Shown: one piece after another, positions 45,132 to 56,250 of the stretch
How the letters are laid out: every line of letters begins with the position of its first letter
Position numbering within the stretch: the stretch's first letter is position 1
Assembly: GCF_910592395.1 (NCBI RefSeq)
Contig: NC_088323.1
Coordinates: 13,317,501-13,381,500, forward strand
Source: Lineus longissimus
Taxonomy: Eukaryota > Nemertea > Pilidiophora > Heteronemertea > Lineidae
Direction of reading: 5' to 3'
DNA: 64,000 nt
Position numbers and translations under genes: made by a program
The notes under the pieces: model-generated
What the model was told of the DNA's origin: nothing
The model's database searches: none
Seen by the model: the letters and a program-made list of their open reading frames with translations, nothing else

Positions 45132-45252
45132 TGGGGTGACATGAATAAAGACTAGCAAATGCTTTTACTTCAATTTTGTACAAAAAGGCCTAGTGTAAAT
45201 GTACATGGAGTTTTAGATAAAAGCATTTGCTAGTCTTTATTCATATCACCCA
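45132..45252. repeat. 121-bp hairpin/MITE with ~37-bp arms
   Basis: ATGAATAAAGACTAGCAAATGC on the left is mirrored by GCATTTGCTAGTCTTTATTCAT on the right, with GGGTGA / TCACCC outside. The loop contains TGTAAATGTACATGG. Only two or three mismatches in the arms. Confidence 0.8.
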
Positions 45253-45554
45253 TGGTCTCAGTCAGCAGTATGGATATGTTTTCCCTTAGAGATACCAATT
45301 TTTTATGAATTGTGAATTTATTCTCTATAAAATGAAACTAATGATGCAGTTTCATGTCAGGGCCTGTTTGTTCAAAACAAATCTTGTTACTAACGCTGGC
45401 GTTAACTCAACCTGGCGTTATCTTCTTTGGTTTAGCCCTTAGACTTAACGCCAAGTTAAGATAATGCCAGTGTTAGTGCCAACACTGGGCCATTTACTTT
45501 ACACCGGTACTAAAGTTACTCTAGACTCACTGATCTTACTCCGGTGTAGAAGGA

Positions 45555-46169
45555 ATGGCCGTCCTAGGAATGCAGTCGACCCCATACAATTGCTGTGTAT
45601 TGTCAACGGATGTGGTTAATGGTTTGGTTAGGGTTAGCTACATAATCTTCAACAAAGGAACTCAGGAACCCAGGGACTCTATTCACTTTAACAAAAGGAC
45701 CGGACTTAGATTCCGGGGACTTGCATTTCCTTTACACCGGGTGTACATGTACATCATGAAAGACAGCACCCAGATTTGTTCCTTCTGCAAACAATGCAAT
45801 GTTCACAAAGCTAAAAGTTTTCTGACTTTGCTCAGTTTAAATTGGCGAAAAACTGGCAATCAAGATTGCTGCCGAAATCTAACGGTTAATGCATTACAGT
45901 TGACGTTTTCACGCTTATTGCTCGCGTTTGACAGTGCAATCGCAAAAAAAATGAAAGACTCGCAAAAAAATTCGCTGGAAAATCCAGTACGGGCAATTTG
46001 CAAAGTTCGCCTGGAACAGATGTTTTTTTCCCACAGGCCTGTTGATAATTTGAAATTCCATCTCCCCTCTTATGCAGGCAAATACTTATTCAGTTCTATT
46101 CGACGGAACGCGACTCATCACCAAAAAAATGTTTACACAACTGATTCTATCTGGTCATTAACATTTTAA
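45555..46169 (+). other. 204-codon open stretch, no family
   Basis: Begins MAVLGMQSTPYNCCVLSTDV. It has no repeat, membrane segment or motif, and amino-acid use is irregular. Most likely a chance ORF, kept because 612 bases without a stop is unusual in this AT-rich DNA. Confidence 0.15.
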
Positions 46170-47750
46170 AACACACTTATCATTCATAACTGTAATCATC
46201 CATTGTCCCATAAACGAGAGGAATTTTAAAATCAAGTCGCCTGATTTTATGATAACAAAATTGGAGTGAGAAGACGAAATTCGTCATGAGCATTTCCGTA
46301 TAAATCATCAGATTTGACGCGTGGGCAACGCGAACAATAGAGACTGCACTAAATATTTACAGTTTGTACGTCATTAGGTCGAATACCATTTGTAAACCAC
46401 TTAATTTCAGATAGTCACTTATGGATGATGATAATAGATAAAGGAGATGAGCATTTCCAATTGTTTGATAGGCCTATTTTCTGATGATTACATTCTGAAC
46501 TTCACATGTCGGCCATCTTTTTATTTCTTGTTCATGTCCTTGATGGCCGCTCATCACAAAAACAACTAAGGTCGTCGCCATCGTTTTATACAGTTCATTA
46601 CGGCGATGTTTCAATGAAACGAGACTGAATGACTGGATTTAAAGGTCAAGATGTCTGGATGGTGTCTAAAATAAATTCTCCTCTAACCAATGCTGATACC
46701 GGTGTAATGTTTTTGAGTGTTTCTGTTTTTGAGTGTTTCCCCTCATTGTTTGGGAACGCCCAAAAATAGAATGACAAGTTTTTCTGTGTATCCCCCCTAT
46801 TGAAAAGTCGTGGTCTCTCTAGCTGCCTATTGTTTGGAAACACTGACACATTCGAAACAACCACAGATGTTACACCGGGCCAGTCAGATCTGAAATAAAG
46901 TGTTCATCATCATTAACATCGTCGTAGGCTCGAGGTCGTAAAGCACATGCACAGATACACAAATATGTGCCTAATTACGTATCACGTACGCCTCAATAAT
47001 TAATAGTCCTAAAATGTCATTGAAATGATTTTTTATCATTACATAGACATGGCCCAATAAAATTTATGGAGCTTCGCCATTTTTACATCCATGTATAACA
47101 AGTGCATATTAATACACTCCGCCTCTCGATATTTCATATTTTGCATAAATATAACGATGGCGTGAAAAGCTCTTAATCTCTGGATACAAGCGTTTGTAAT
47201 TGAACCGGCTACCTTTTAAATGAGTTGGCGTTTTTTTGGGGTTTTTTGGGTTTTTTATTTTTATTTTTTTTATTTTCTTCTGTTCCATTTATATAGTAAA
47301 GGATTTTTTCAGTTTTAGAAAAATATCTTTCAAAGTTAAAAGAATATTTGTAAGAGTGTAGAGTGCAGAGAAAATGTTAGCTTTCATGTTTTCACATTAC
47401 TTTTAAGCACACTTTAAGCACAGTTCTTAGTAAAAGCAACTAATTTGGTGGTTCCTATTCCATCGACTGTAAAATTAGTTTTAAAAAAGGAGTGAAACCA
47501 ACTATAACTTAGTTGTTCCAGATAAAAGAATAGTGCTGTAGATGATGACCATGAAATTGGTTAAGAATTACTATTTTGATACTGCAGCTAAAACAACTAA
47601 TTTCTAATTTCAGTCTGTGCAATAGAAACCACAAGACTAGCAAAAGAATACGATGAAAGAATTATTTTAACTAATCAGTTTTAAATGGTAATGACTTTTC
47701 CTGCATAAATGACGCATCCTAGGAAAAGTGTCAAAGGCCACAACGGTCAA
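46170..47750. other. Interval without recognised features
   Basis: T-rich tracts near 47230-47280 and otherwise unremarkable AT-rich sequence. No exon was identified. Confidence 0.4.
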
Positions 47751-47754
47751 GTAA

Positions 47755-48278
47755 GGGGCCTTGTCCAAATTATTCGCCGAAATTCGCCGGCGAATTTCTG
47801 GCGAATTTACGGCGAATTTAAGGCAAATGTTTACAAGTTCGCCAAAATTCGCCAAAACCTCCTCAAAAATCGTCAAAAATTCGCCGGAAAGTTCAACAGA
47901 AATCGCCTAGAATTCGCCATAAAATCGCCATAAATTCGCCGAGAATTCGCCATAAAATCGCCACAAATTCGCCGGAAAATCGCCACAAATTCGCCGGAAA
48001 GTTCAACAGAAATCGCCTAGAATTCGCCATAAAATCGCCATAAATTCGCCGAGAATTCGCCATAAAATCGCCACAAATTCGCCGGAAAATCGCCAAAAAT
48101 TCGCCGATAATTCGCCATAAATTCGCCGAAATTCGCCTTCAAAATAGCCCAAACTTAGCCAAACATCGTCAGAACTTCGCCAAAATTCGCCGGAGACTTT
48201 CGGCGAATTTAAGGCGAATTTGTGGCGTTTTTGGGGCGAATTACGTTGAATTTCGGCGAATAATTTGGACAAGGCCCC
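47755..48278. mobile_element. 524-bp MITE with internal ATTCGCC minisatellite (Harbinger-like)
   Basis: Ends GGGGCCTTGTCCAAATTATT and AATAATTTGGACAAGGCCCC are perfect inverted repeats that continue through CGCCGAAATTC. TAA flanks both sides (47752-47754, 48279-48281), the 3-bp duplication expected of PIF/Harbinger. The interior is almost wholly variants of ATTCGCC and ATCGCC, with a ~111-bp higher-order unit duplicated at 47885 and 47996. ORFs inside are repeat artefacts. Confidence 0.85.
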
Positions 48279-48500
48279 TAAGGAAGAGATTCATTTTAAG
48301 TACTTAAGAAAGCGACATTATATTATTTTTTTCTCGAACAATATAGCAACCACAAACTCTAAATTGGGTAAACACCAAATTAACTACAACTTCTGCCGAA
48401 CAAAAATATTATTTGGTGGTTTTAGTGACACTGGAGTAAACGACGAAAAAGAAATAGACGGAACAAAAACAAAACCTATTCGTCTTTTTTGAATCCTATT

Positions 48501-48685
48501 TGTGACCCGTCACAGCAAAATCAGGCGCACTCTGAGCTTGGCAGGTTGAGACGGACTGTTTGTTCATTTCTCTATTGTCTGCCTTTTGTGAAATACGAGC
48601 ACACCTATTTCTTCCATTATCTCCTGGTGTCATTTAGGATCACCTTCTGTGCGACATGCGCCTGGTTTTGCTGTGACGGGTCACA
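48501..48685. mobile_element. 185-bp MITE, second copy of the family at 19555
   Basis: Perfect 20-bp inverted ends TGTGACCCGTCACAGCAAAA / TTTTGCTGTGACGGGTCACA. The interior matches the copy in the dNK gene (GGTTGAGACGGACTG, TTGTTCATTTC, TTGTCTGCC, GACATGCG). The flanking bases are TT rather than TA. Confidence 0.85.
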
Positions 48686-48814
48686 TTTGTATAAAAAAAA
48701 CCCGACTAGTTCTTTCTGTCCACACCATTGTATCAAGCAAACAATGGTTTTGCCAATGTTGTGACCATTTCATCTTACTTAATCAACAAATACTATCATC
48801 ATTATGTTAAGACA

Positions 48815-49480
48815 ATCGCAGACGATATTTCAACACAGAGGCGAGAGTGAAAACAAACCGTGTAGTAGAAAGGGAATCCCCGATTAATATATACCGTTTT
48901 CTGCTTGAATATTCTGAATTGTTCAGACAACGATAGGTGATATTTCGCAACACTTGCGAGAATAACATCCCGTGCAATAAAAAGGGAACCCCCAAATCAA
49001 ATAAACATATCCAATTCGTATTTTGTTATTTCAAACGATGACTGACTATAATATTCCAATACAGTGGCGAGAATGTAAACAAACCGTATAATAGAAAGGG
49101 AAACCCCGATTAATATATATTGCTTTCCTTTTTTAGACAATGGTGCTAGAAATTTTATATGCGAGAATATCAACAAATAAACCGTGTCATAAAAAGGGAA
49201 ACCCCAAACAGCTCAGGCCTATGATAAACGTCTTTAATTCGTGTTTTGTAAATGTTAACAAACCGTTTTATAGAAAAGATACCCCGCTTAAAGACACTTT
49301 TTCCATCCATATATTTTTTTCAATTTTCAGATAATGGCAGACGATATTTCTCTACAAATGTGAAAATGTAAACAAACCGTGTACTAGAAAGGGAAACCCC
49401 TCTTTTTTTAGGACAATGCATTGATGGGTGATATTTTGTTACAAATGCAAAAAGGTCAACAAATCATGCCCCTACAAAGG
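48815..49480. repeat. Diverged tandem repeat, about seven units of 80-115 bp
   Basis: Each unit has AACAAACCGTGTARTAGAAAGGGAA-CCCC or a variant (at 48858, 48970, 49082, 49180, 49261, 49375 and 49463), usually followed by ATTAATATATA and GAYGATATTTC-NTACA. Old satellite; unit spacing varies from indels. Confidence 0.65.
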
Positions 49481-49499
49481 AAAAAAGTTAAATCATTTG

Positions 49500-51650
49500 A
49501 TGAATGGTGATGGCACAATATACGTCAAAGAACCTTTTTGAGGACAGAGCAACTGTAATTTTGAATCCGTTTCAATGTGAGCGGTTATTTTGAATATTGG
49601 AACGTAGGACAATCAAGTCCTATCGGTTAGACCAAGCATAAAGTAAAGACTTGCTGATTAGACGCAAGTACATTGCCCGTACCGGTGCCGGCCTATTGAC
49701 CCCCTTGATGGTTGTTTCGTGGGGGACGATGTTATCAAGATTTATCCTGATGGCCCTCTGATAAGACAGTAGAACAATGGGCGGGCTTTGTTTGAAGACA
49801 TTAGACTGATATTGGACTGTGCCTGAATTCGTATGAGATACCTATGAGATAAGGGACAAAGAACCTGATGTTTATTTTCAAGCATTAACTACTTTATTTG
49901 GAGAGGTATTCGAAAGACAATTGCTGTGTCAAGTCAACAGATATAAAGAAGTAATAAATGTATTTTATGAAAGAATAATTATTGATTTGCAATCATGGCA
50001 ATTGTTTTTAAGATTTTGTTAATTGCTAAAACGGGTCGAGATATCAACTTTTCGCCAGTTAATGGCAAGACTGTGTCGAAAAATATCTTAATTTCATATC
50101 CAAAACCACGCGCGTTAATTGATGCGTGGCTGTCAGTTACTGTCAAGTATAATGCTAAATGGCTTAAAATTCAATGTTGGTCGTATCTCGCAACCTTTCC
50201 GACAATCCCGTCCTTTGAACATTTGCAACTGTAAGATCTAAATGTCCGATGATTTTCCGATGTTTTCTGATATTTTACAATTTTTTTGTATGCACTATCA
50301 CTACCGGTATATTGGGCAGAGAAAAACCAAAATCGATATATATGACTTACCGCGTTTCAAATGACGAATCAAAAATTCTATTTACGCAAAATTTGAATAG
50401 ATGTTGACCATCATCCGATTGTGAGCAAGAATGGCAATAATAAGCAATCAAGTGATTTATATAGGCCTGATTAGGCCTAATTATAGCAGTGAATCTGCCC
50501 GGTTTGCGAAAGAGTAGGTCACGTGCCTCGGGAGTTTACATCGGAACTGACGAAGAATTCCGTGACCTGCTTTGTTCGCAAAAAAATTGAAAATTGAACT
50601 TGAATTAGAAAATCTCCAATTGTGTAAATATGTACTTGATATAAATTTCAACAAATCCGTTGTGTAGAATGATATACAAATATATGTACGCATGCCAGTT
50701 TCAAAAACAAATTATTGCATACTAACTGGAGTACGGCAATGTTTATTTCTATATATCATGGAAACAGTAAGAAAGAAAAAAAATACACGAACGGCGTGGG
50801 CCTTACATGGGTACGGTAATCACCACCGACATCATTTTAAAAATATTTAGAAGGAAAATATTGAAATAAATGAAACTTATGATTTGAATTTGTAATTTAT
50901 GAAATTTGTTTGATAGTCCAATCCTTTGAACATTTTCTAATGCATACCAGAGCTGCCCTATAAACTCGAACTGTATAGTACCTTCTATCAAATATAGATT
51001 TTAATCCATTCTTGTTACTATTAGTGAGCGTCAGGTATTATCTTCCTCTATTCCTTCTTTAAACCGGGCAATGATCATATTTCGTTCCATCATATTCCGT
51101 AAATTTCGTTTATAGATCGTGTATTGGGCTAGGCCTGAATTATTTTAATGGCGAGGCAAGGGACAAAATAACTTTATGATTATGACTACCATGGAAAAAA
51201 AAGAAGTGATACAAGCCTCTCAGGATGGTATCTGTTTGTGACAATATCATGACGTCATCAACATCAAAACAAAACAATGGCTGTTGTAAATTCGCTGTAT
51301 AAACATGACGTAATGGATTTTTTGGCCGAATTTCTTTTGGTTTCGTTCCCAGTTTGTTGCGAAATCTGTTCTGCCATACGTTTACATCGCAACAGGAAAT
51401 ATCCAGATGACAATTTATTATTTATATTACAAAATATCTTTCAAAGCCTCGACCACAATATCTGGGCAAAACATGACGAAACTAAGGTTTTATGGATTGT
51501 TTCATTCTCGTCCCAGGTCCTCCTCTTATAGGGTATTTCACACTGGACCATCCCTATCTAGATCAAACCGGATCAATTTAGATTCGACGGTAGCGTAAAC
51601 GTAACGTGCGCCAGTGTGATCTGGTCATGTCTGGTCCGATTCAATGAGGC
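49500..51650. other. 2.1-kb interval, no gene established
   Basis: Only a small imperfect hairpin at about 50500-50580 (GCGAAAGAGTAGGTCACG / CGTGACCTGCTTTGTTCGC) stands out. Confidence 0.35.
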
Positions 51651-51653
51651 CTA

Positions 51654-52506
51654 AGCCCGCAGCACACTAGCCGCCAACTTTGGCGACAAGAAGCGTTCAG
51701 CTGACGCCTCTCGACGCCGAAGTTCGCGGCCATTGGATCCCGGTCAGAGCACATCTGCCCAGAATTGGCGTCCGGTAGCGTCCTTTCCGCCACTTTAGGC
51801 TGCCATTTTGAAATCATGTGACATTAAGACGCAAGCTGATTGGCCACAGCCTCGCCGCCGACGCCAAGTCTGGCGGCCATCCGTAGCTCACCTGCCTTCT
51901 TCTTGCGTTCAAACGCGGCGACACGCGTCAAAAGTCAAACATGTTAGATATTTGGCGTTTAGTTGCGGCAAGTGGCGTCAAGTCGCGTTCGCCGACGCCG
52001 TTCGTAGCAGACTAGGGATTTTTCAGGCGTTCAGGACTCTTGCGGCAAAAAAACGCCTGTGAACGCCGAAGTTGGCGGCTTAGTGTGCTGCGGGCTTTCG
52101 GCTGACGCCTCTCGACGCCAAAGTTTTATGCCAGTGGATCCCGGTCAGAGCACACCTGCCCAGAATTGGCGTCCAGTAGCGTCTTTTCCGCCACTTTAAC
52201 CCATCCTGGGCCATGCAGCGCGAAATCATGTGACATCAAGACGCAAGCTGATTGGCCATAGCCTCGCCGCCGACGCCAAGTCAGGCGGCAATCCGTAGCA
52301 CACCTGGCTTCTTCTTGCATTCAAACGCGGCGACAAGCGTCAAAAATCAAACATGTTAGATATTTTGCGTTTAGTTGCGGCAAGTCGCGTCAAGTCGCGT
52401 TCGCCGACGCCGTTCGTAGCAGACTAGGGATTTTTCAGGCGTTCAGGACTCTTGCGGCAAAAAACGCCTGTGAACGCCGAAGTTGGCGGCTAGTGTGCTG
52501 CGGGCT
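51654..52506. mobile_element. Tandem dimer of a ~420-bp MITE sharing terminal repeats
   Basis: The left end AGCCCGCAGCACACTAGCCG is mirrored at the right end by CGGCTAGTGTGCTGCGGGCT, and a third, internal copy (CGGCTTAGTGTGCTGCGGGC) lies at about 52076-52095. The two ~420-bp bodies between them are over 90 percent identical by eye (for example CTGACGCCTCTCGACGCC at 51699 and 52103, TAGCAGACTAGGGATTTTTC at 52006 and 52417). Confidence 0.85.
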
Positions 52507-52509
52507 CAG

Positions 52510-53160
52510 AGAGTGGGCCCTCCCTACTTTTGTTACACTGTTTTTCTTCATGTAAACACGGTACACATTTCTGAGACCACGACGTTCTTGACGTCGTGAG
52601 CACTGCGATATGGTCTTGTCTATCCTTGATTGTTTTAGTCCCGCGTTAACAGCCCCAGTATACATGGTTGAATGAGGCCCCGGTTTTGCCATCGAAGACT
52701 TCACTCGCGTGCTCGATTACTCTTACGGCTCTTCTTGTGGTAACTGGAGGTTGGTTGTGTCACCAAAATCGCGAGGGTGGAGCTAAAATATAGACCAACA
52801 TTGAGGCGGAACCGAGGTTTTGCTTGATATGTACTGATATGTACATGTACATGTTTCTTATAATAGAGACATAATGTGTAAGACTACATGAATACAGGTA
52901 TATTACGCTGAAGATTTGGTTAAAAAATGGCGTAGAAACCATCAAATTCGTTGGGGTCTGGAAACGTTTTATATTCCCTCCACTATGAATCAAATGACTT
53001 TCTATGGGACTTATTCAGCCATGCAGATTCGAGTCGAGTCGGTGTTAGCAACGGAATGTGGGTGATAACTCTGTCTGATTTTAGATTTTTCCGTTTACCA
53101 TTTTATGTTATTTGATCTGTAGAGTGGAAGGTGACTGGGCAGCCGACAGTCATGTAATAA
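52510..53160. other. Interval without recognised features
   Basis: No gene, repeat or RNA recognised. Confidence 0.4.
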
Positions 53161-53164
53161 TGCC

Positions 53165-54229
53165 CTAATTAATGCCATTGATCCTTCGAACATAAACGTC
53201 GATCGTGTCGTATACAGAATTGCCCTGTTCATTTTTATCTCGACTTAAATGCAAAATATTCCTACGTTCATCAATCATAACCTTTTTAAATTTAAGGTCA
53301 TCAAGAAAGCCCTGACTTGACCTATCTATCCGTATATATATTTCTTGCGACGCTAATTGGTTGATATTCGTAAGAAATGAACTGTTTACAAAGCAACTTG
53401 CGTCAATGTCAACACTAAAAAGATGAACCGCGTCGCCTTGACGACTAGCGGCGAATATCATCAGAGAGTCGAAACACTCTTCATGAAGTCGCCCTACTCT
53501 TGACACGGAAAACGTTTGCCTTTTGTTTAAATCTTGCGATCTGTTGCGGAAGACTACCAACTTCCGGTAAAGAGGACTGACTTGGTAGACTAAATATGCG
53601 TCGGTCCTATAGAGCGGGAAGCAGCAGCCATGTTTCACGAAACGGACGAGACGCAGGAACGACACAGAGGTAGTGCGGTTCTCTATAAATTCATAGACGG
53701 AGTTATCACCTGTTGGCCTATTCTTCTTAACAGCATTGTAAAGAGTTACATAAACACATGTCCATAACCCGCGCAAGATATTACAAATATGAATTCATTA
53801 ATGACATAAATGTCCAAGGAGGGAATTTGACATTTATCTTTGCGCGGAGGAATTAGACGTCTCACCAACTTCCCTGTTGATATATCGCGGAGCGTTATCT
53901 CAGCAATAGCTTTTCCTTTGACCGATCTCTTTATCCATTTTGTCATAAGGTATGTAGAAAATAGGTCTATGTCGCGATGGATGAATGATTGATCCCTGTT
54001 TAAGTAGTAAGTGCTGTTATGACACACCCGTGCATGTTGGTTATAACCGCTAGCATTGAACTTGTAGAAAAGTAGCCTATGCCAGGGTATTGGTTGTTCT
54101 ATGTACAATACCATAATCAGTGGACGCGTTGGGTGAAATGAAAGCAACACATCATTTTTGTTCATCAATATTATTGGTGGTGAGAAAGGCACCTTTCGAT
54201 ACAGGTGATGATCATGTTTCTGGTTGACC
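53165..54229 (-). pseudogene. Unrecognised beta-rich gene, downstream part, one frameshift
   Basis: Two overlapping minus-strand frames, 54229-53746 and 53776-53165, read as one protein with a frame change at about 53750-53770. The first contains FSPPIILMNKNDVLLSFH and DIYVINEFIFVISC. The second contains AYLVYQVSPLYRKLVVF and HLFSVDIDAS and ends with stop at 53165. Repeated four-strand patterns with I/V-x-I/V-x-V and Asp/Asn turns suggest a propeller or similar beta fold. No enzymatic motif. Either a sequencing/assembly error or a true mutation breaks the frame. It appears to continue from the open frame at 55487-54579. Confidence 0.45.
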
Positions 54230-54578
54230 TATATTAATCGCCGAGTGAACATTATATGTTAACAAACCATCAGGCCGGGGCATCCACTGATACCAGGGGC
54301 AGGCGCATTCTCCTCCAATCCCCTTTAACAGGTGTAGAAGTTTATAATGTCCCAGGATAGAATGTCTCGGGAACAAAGGATTATACATGCATCATGCGTT
54401 TAACTCTCTGAACTATTGATGGTAATGGCCTACCATAGACGTCAGAATATAATAGGGCCGGACACTTTTCCCAGGGGACATTTTCTAGTTCTACACCGGC
54501 AAGGGCAAATCAGCGTAATGTGTGGTTTCTATGCCGCATCTAACTTCATTGATTTAGAGTATCACCTTCTTATAAATT

Positions 54579-55487
54579 TCAACCGACATGAGACTGCCTG
54601 GAATGCTTAAGATGCAAAAAGAATCTCCCAATCGAATTGAATCGGTAATGAGCTCGTGTCACATCTCTTCGACTGTGGTGAAATGGAACAACCCGTTCCC
54701 GGATTTGAATTTTACCGGAACCTTTCCGGACGAGGCCATCTCTTGGGGTGTAGATGTTTTGAAACGCGACCGCAAATGGTCCAGGTAGGGCGATCATGAA
54801 TACTGTATCGGACCAAGAACAGTATAAAATCAAGACGGATTGTTTTCTGGGGAAGCGTTTTATATTTTTAATCAAATGTTTCACAGGTTCGTATTGGTTT
54901 TCCTGTCTGAAAGCAATGAGATGACGGGTAGTGGCACTCAGCGTATACACATCCCTGCTTATGACATATATAACGTAGGGATATCCCTTCAGAGGAACAA
55001 AAGTGGCATTTCTAAGAATTACATCAAAAGCCCCACTTCTATTTTCATATTCGATTGGGTCATAAATGGTTACTATCTGTCGTCCTCGGATTTGGCAAAG
55101 GATTAGAATCTTGCCTTGATATCCATAAAACAGATTTAACCCTTTAACCCTGTAACAAAATTCTTTTCGTGGGATCATAACTTTTCCAGAGAAATTCCCA
55201 CGTTCTGTGTCAAAGAGATGAAAAACAGTGATTTTTCGGATAATAAAAATAAATTGAAGAAATTTCTGCTTGTACACTAGGGTGTCACTATTCGCATATC
55301 CTATAAATCGCCTATAGAATTTGTGTCTGTACATGACACGGTATTGGCGTTTTTCTTGACCGTACACGAAAACATATTTGTATGGTGTGGAGGTTAATTG
55401 AAGTTGTATTAGTATAATTTTCCCCGATTTTCCATTGAAAAACCAGGCAACTTTTTTGTTTATAGCAAAAGGTGGTATAATTAACAT
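54579..55487 (-). CDS. Unrecognised beta-rich gene, upstream part (302 codons)
   Basis: ATG at 55485-55487 opens 302 codons. The protein is rich in Tyr, Phe, Ile, Val, Arg and Lys, with many short strands (KKVAWFFNGKSGKIILIQLQ, YKYVFVYGQEKRQYRVMYR, FIFIIRKITVFHLFDTE, KILILCQIRGRQIVTIYDP). The spacing of strand groups, each ending in an Asp/Glu turn, resembles a beta propeller without the WD signature. It could be one half of a larger protein whose second half is at 54229-53165: a 350-base gap between them may be an intron, with TCAACCAG (about 54228) as acceptor, but I found no convincing donor. No family recognised. Confidence 0.5.
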   Translation of the reverse strand: MLIIPPFAINKKVAWFFNGKSGKIILIQLQLTSTPYKYVFVYGQEKRQYRVMYRHKFYRRFIGYANSDTLVYKQKFLQFIFIIRKITVFHLFDTERGNFSGKVMIPRKEFCYRVKGLNLFYGYQGKILILCQIRGRQIVTIYDPIEYENRSGAFDVILRNATFVPLKGYPYVIYVISRDVYTLSATTRHLIAFRQENQYEPVKHLIKNIKRFPRKQSVLILYCSWSDTVFMIALPGPFAVAFQNIYTPRDGLVRKGSGKIQIRERVVPFHHSRRDVTRAHYRFNSIGRFFLHLKHSRQSHVG

Positions 55488-55529
55488 TGCTTATTTGACT
55501 TTATATCGACTAATTATGATATTCTAGAA

Positions 55530-55695
55530 ATATAACAGGCGCGGATCCACGGGGGCGCTCGAGACGCCCGCCCCCTCCCCCCGTATTTCATGAAAAATAT
55601 TTGAAATTGACCATAAAATTTGAGAAAACACCAGGAATTTTGATGAGAAGTGCCGTGCCCCCTCATTTTCGGCTTCTGGGTCCGCCCTTGTACAT
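55530..55695. repeat. Possible short dispersed element
   Basis: Ends GCGGATCCACGGGGGC and GGCTTCTGGGTCCGCC form a weak inverted repeat. GGCGGATCCAGGGGG-type sequences are frequent repeat ends in invertebrate genomes, as I recall. Confidence 0.35.
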
Positions 55696-55941
55696 GTATA
55701 AGGTATATGCCATAGCAGTGCAATAGCATTTACCGACGGCACATACTTTTCTCAATACCAACAACACACCACGCACTGATAACAACCATGTTGTCGTCAA
55801 CTCGGTGCGTGCTTGATTATAAGGCCAAATATGTATCCTGTTATCAAGAATGATGAGGCTGATGTAGAAAAACCTAACACAGTTGCGCTAACCTGTCAAA
55901 GAGATTGTCGCCAGCAGTCCACGCATGCGCAGAAGCTATCG

Positions 55942-56250
55942 CTAAGTACAATTTGGGTATAATGAGGAATGATTAGGTTTTACGTCGAAGCTTACCCTCT
56001 TTTGGTACATCCGGGAACCTGGGTTTCTATACCCCTCCGCCTTCTCCATACACGTGCCCTTCTTTTTACTGATCTGACACAAAAACATTACATCATCAGG
56101 CTTAACAACCAAAGTAGAACACGACTGTTTAATGCACCGAACAGCACATGCTAGAACTGATACAACGTACTCGTTGCCCAAGTCTGGCTGAGAAATGCCC
56201 CAATCCAACACGATACTCCTGAAATATTCGTTTTGATATGCTGCGGCCAT
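55942..56250 (-). CDS. PAN/apple-like domain exon
   Basis: The minus strand from ATG 56248-56250 runs MAAAYQNEYFRSIVLDWGIS, continues through NEYVVSVLACAVRCIKQSC, VMFLCQISKKKGTC and ends NPGSRMYQKR and a short tail with stop at 55942. The spacing C-x3-C-x4-C, a later C-x7-C, and a C-terminal P-G-S-x-x-Y-x-K-R fits PAN/apple domains, which are extracellular disulfide-linked ligand-binding modules. No signal peptide is visible, so this would be an internal or final exon, or a retro/duplicated copy. It is the only intact copy; the tandem array to its right is the same sequence decayed. Confidence 0.45.
   Translation of the reverse strand: MAAAYQNEYFRSIVLDWGISQPDLGNEYVVSVLACAVRCIKQSCSTLVVKPDDVMFLCQISKKKGTCMEKAEGYRNPGSRMYQKRVSFDVKPNHSSLYPNCT

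Noticed and set aside
45555-46169. 204-codon ORF as a real gene
   Set aside because: No motif, composition like random translation, no neighbours supporting it; kept only as a low-confidence entry.
47667-48272. Several ORFs with repeating Phe-Arg-Arg-Ile / Gly-Glu-Phe words
   Set aside because: They translate the ATTCGCC minisatellite inside a MITE and are not genes.
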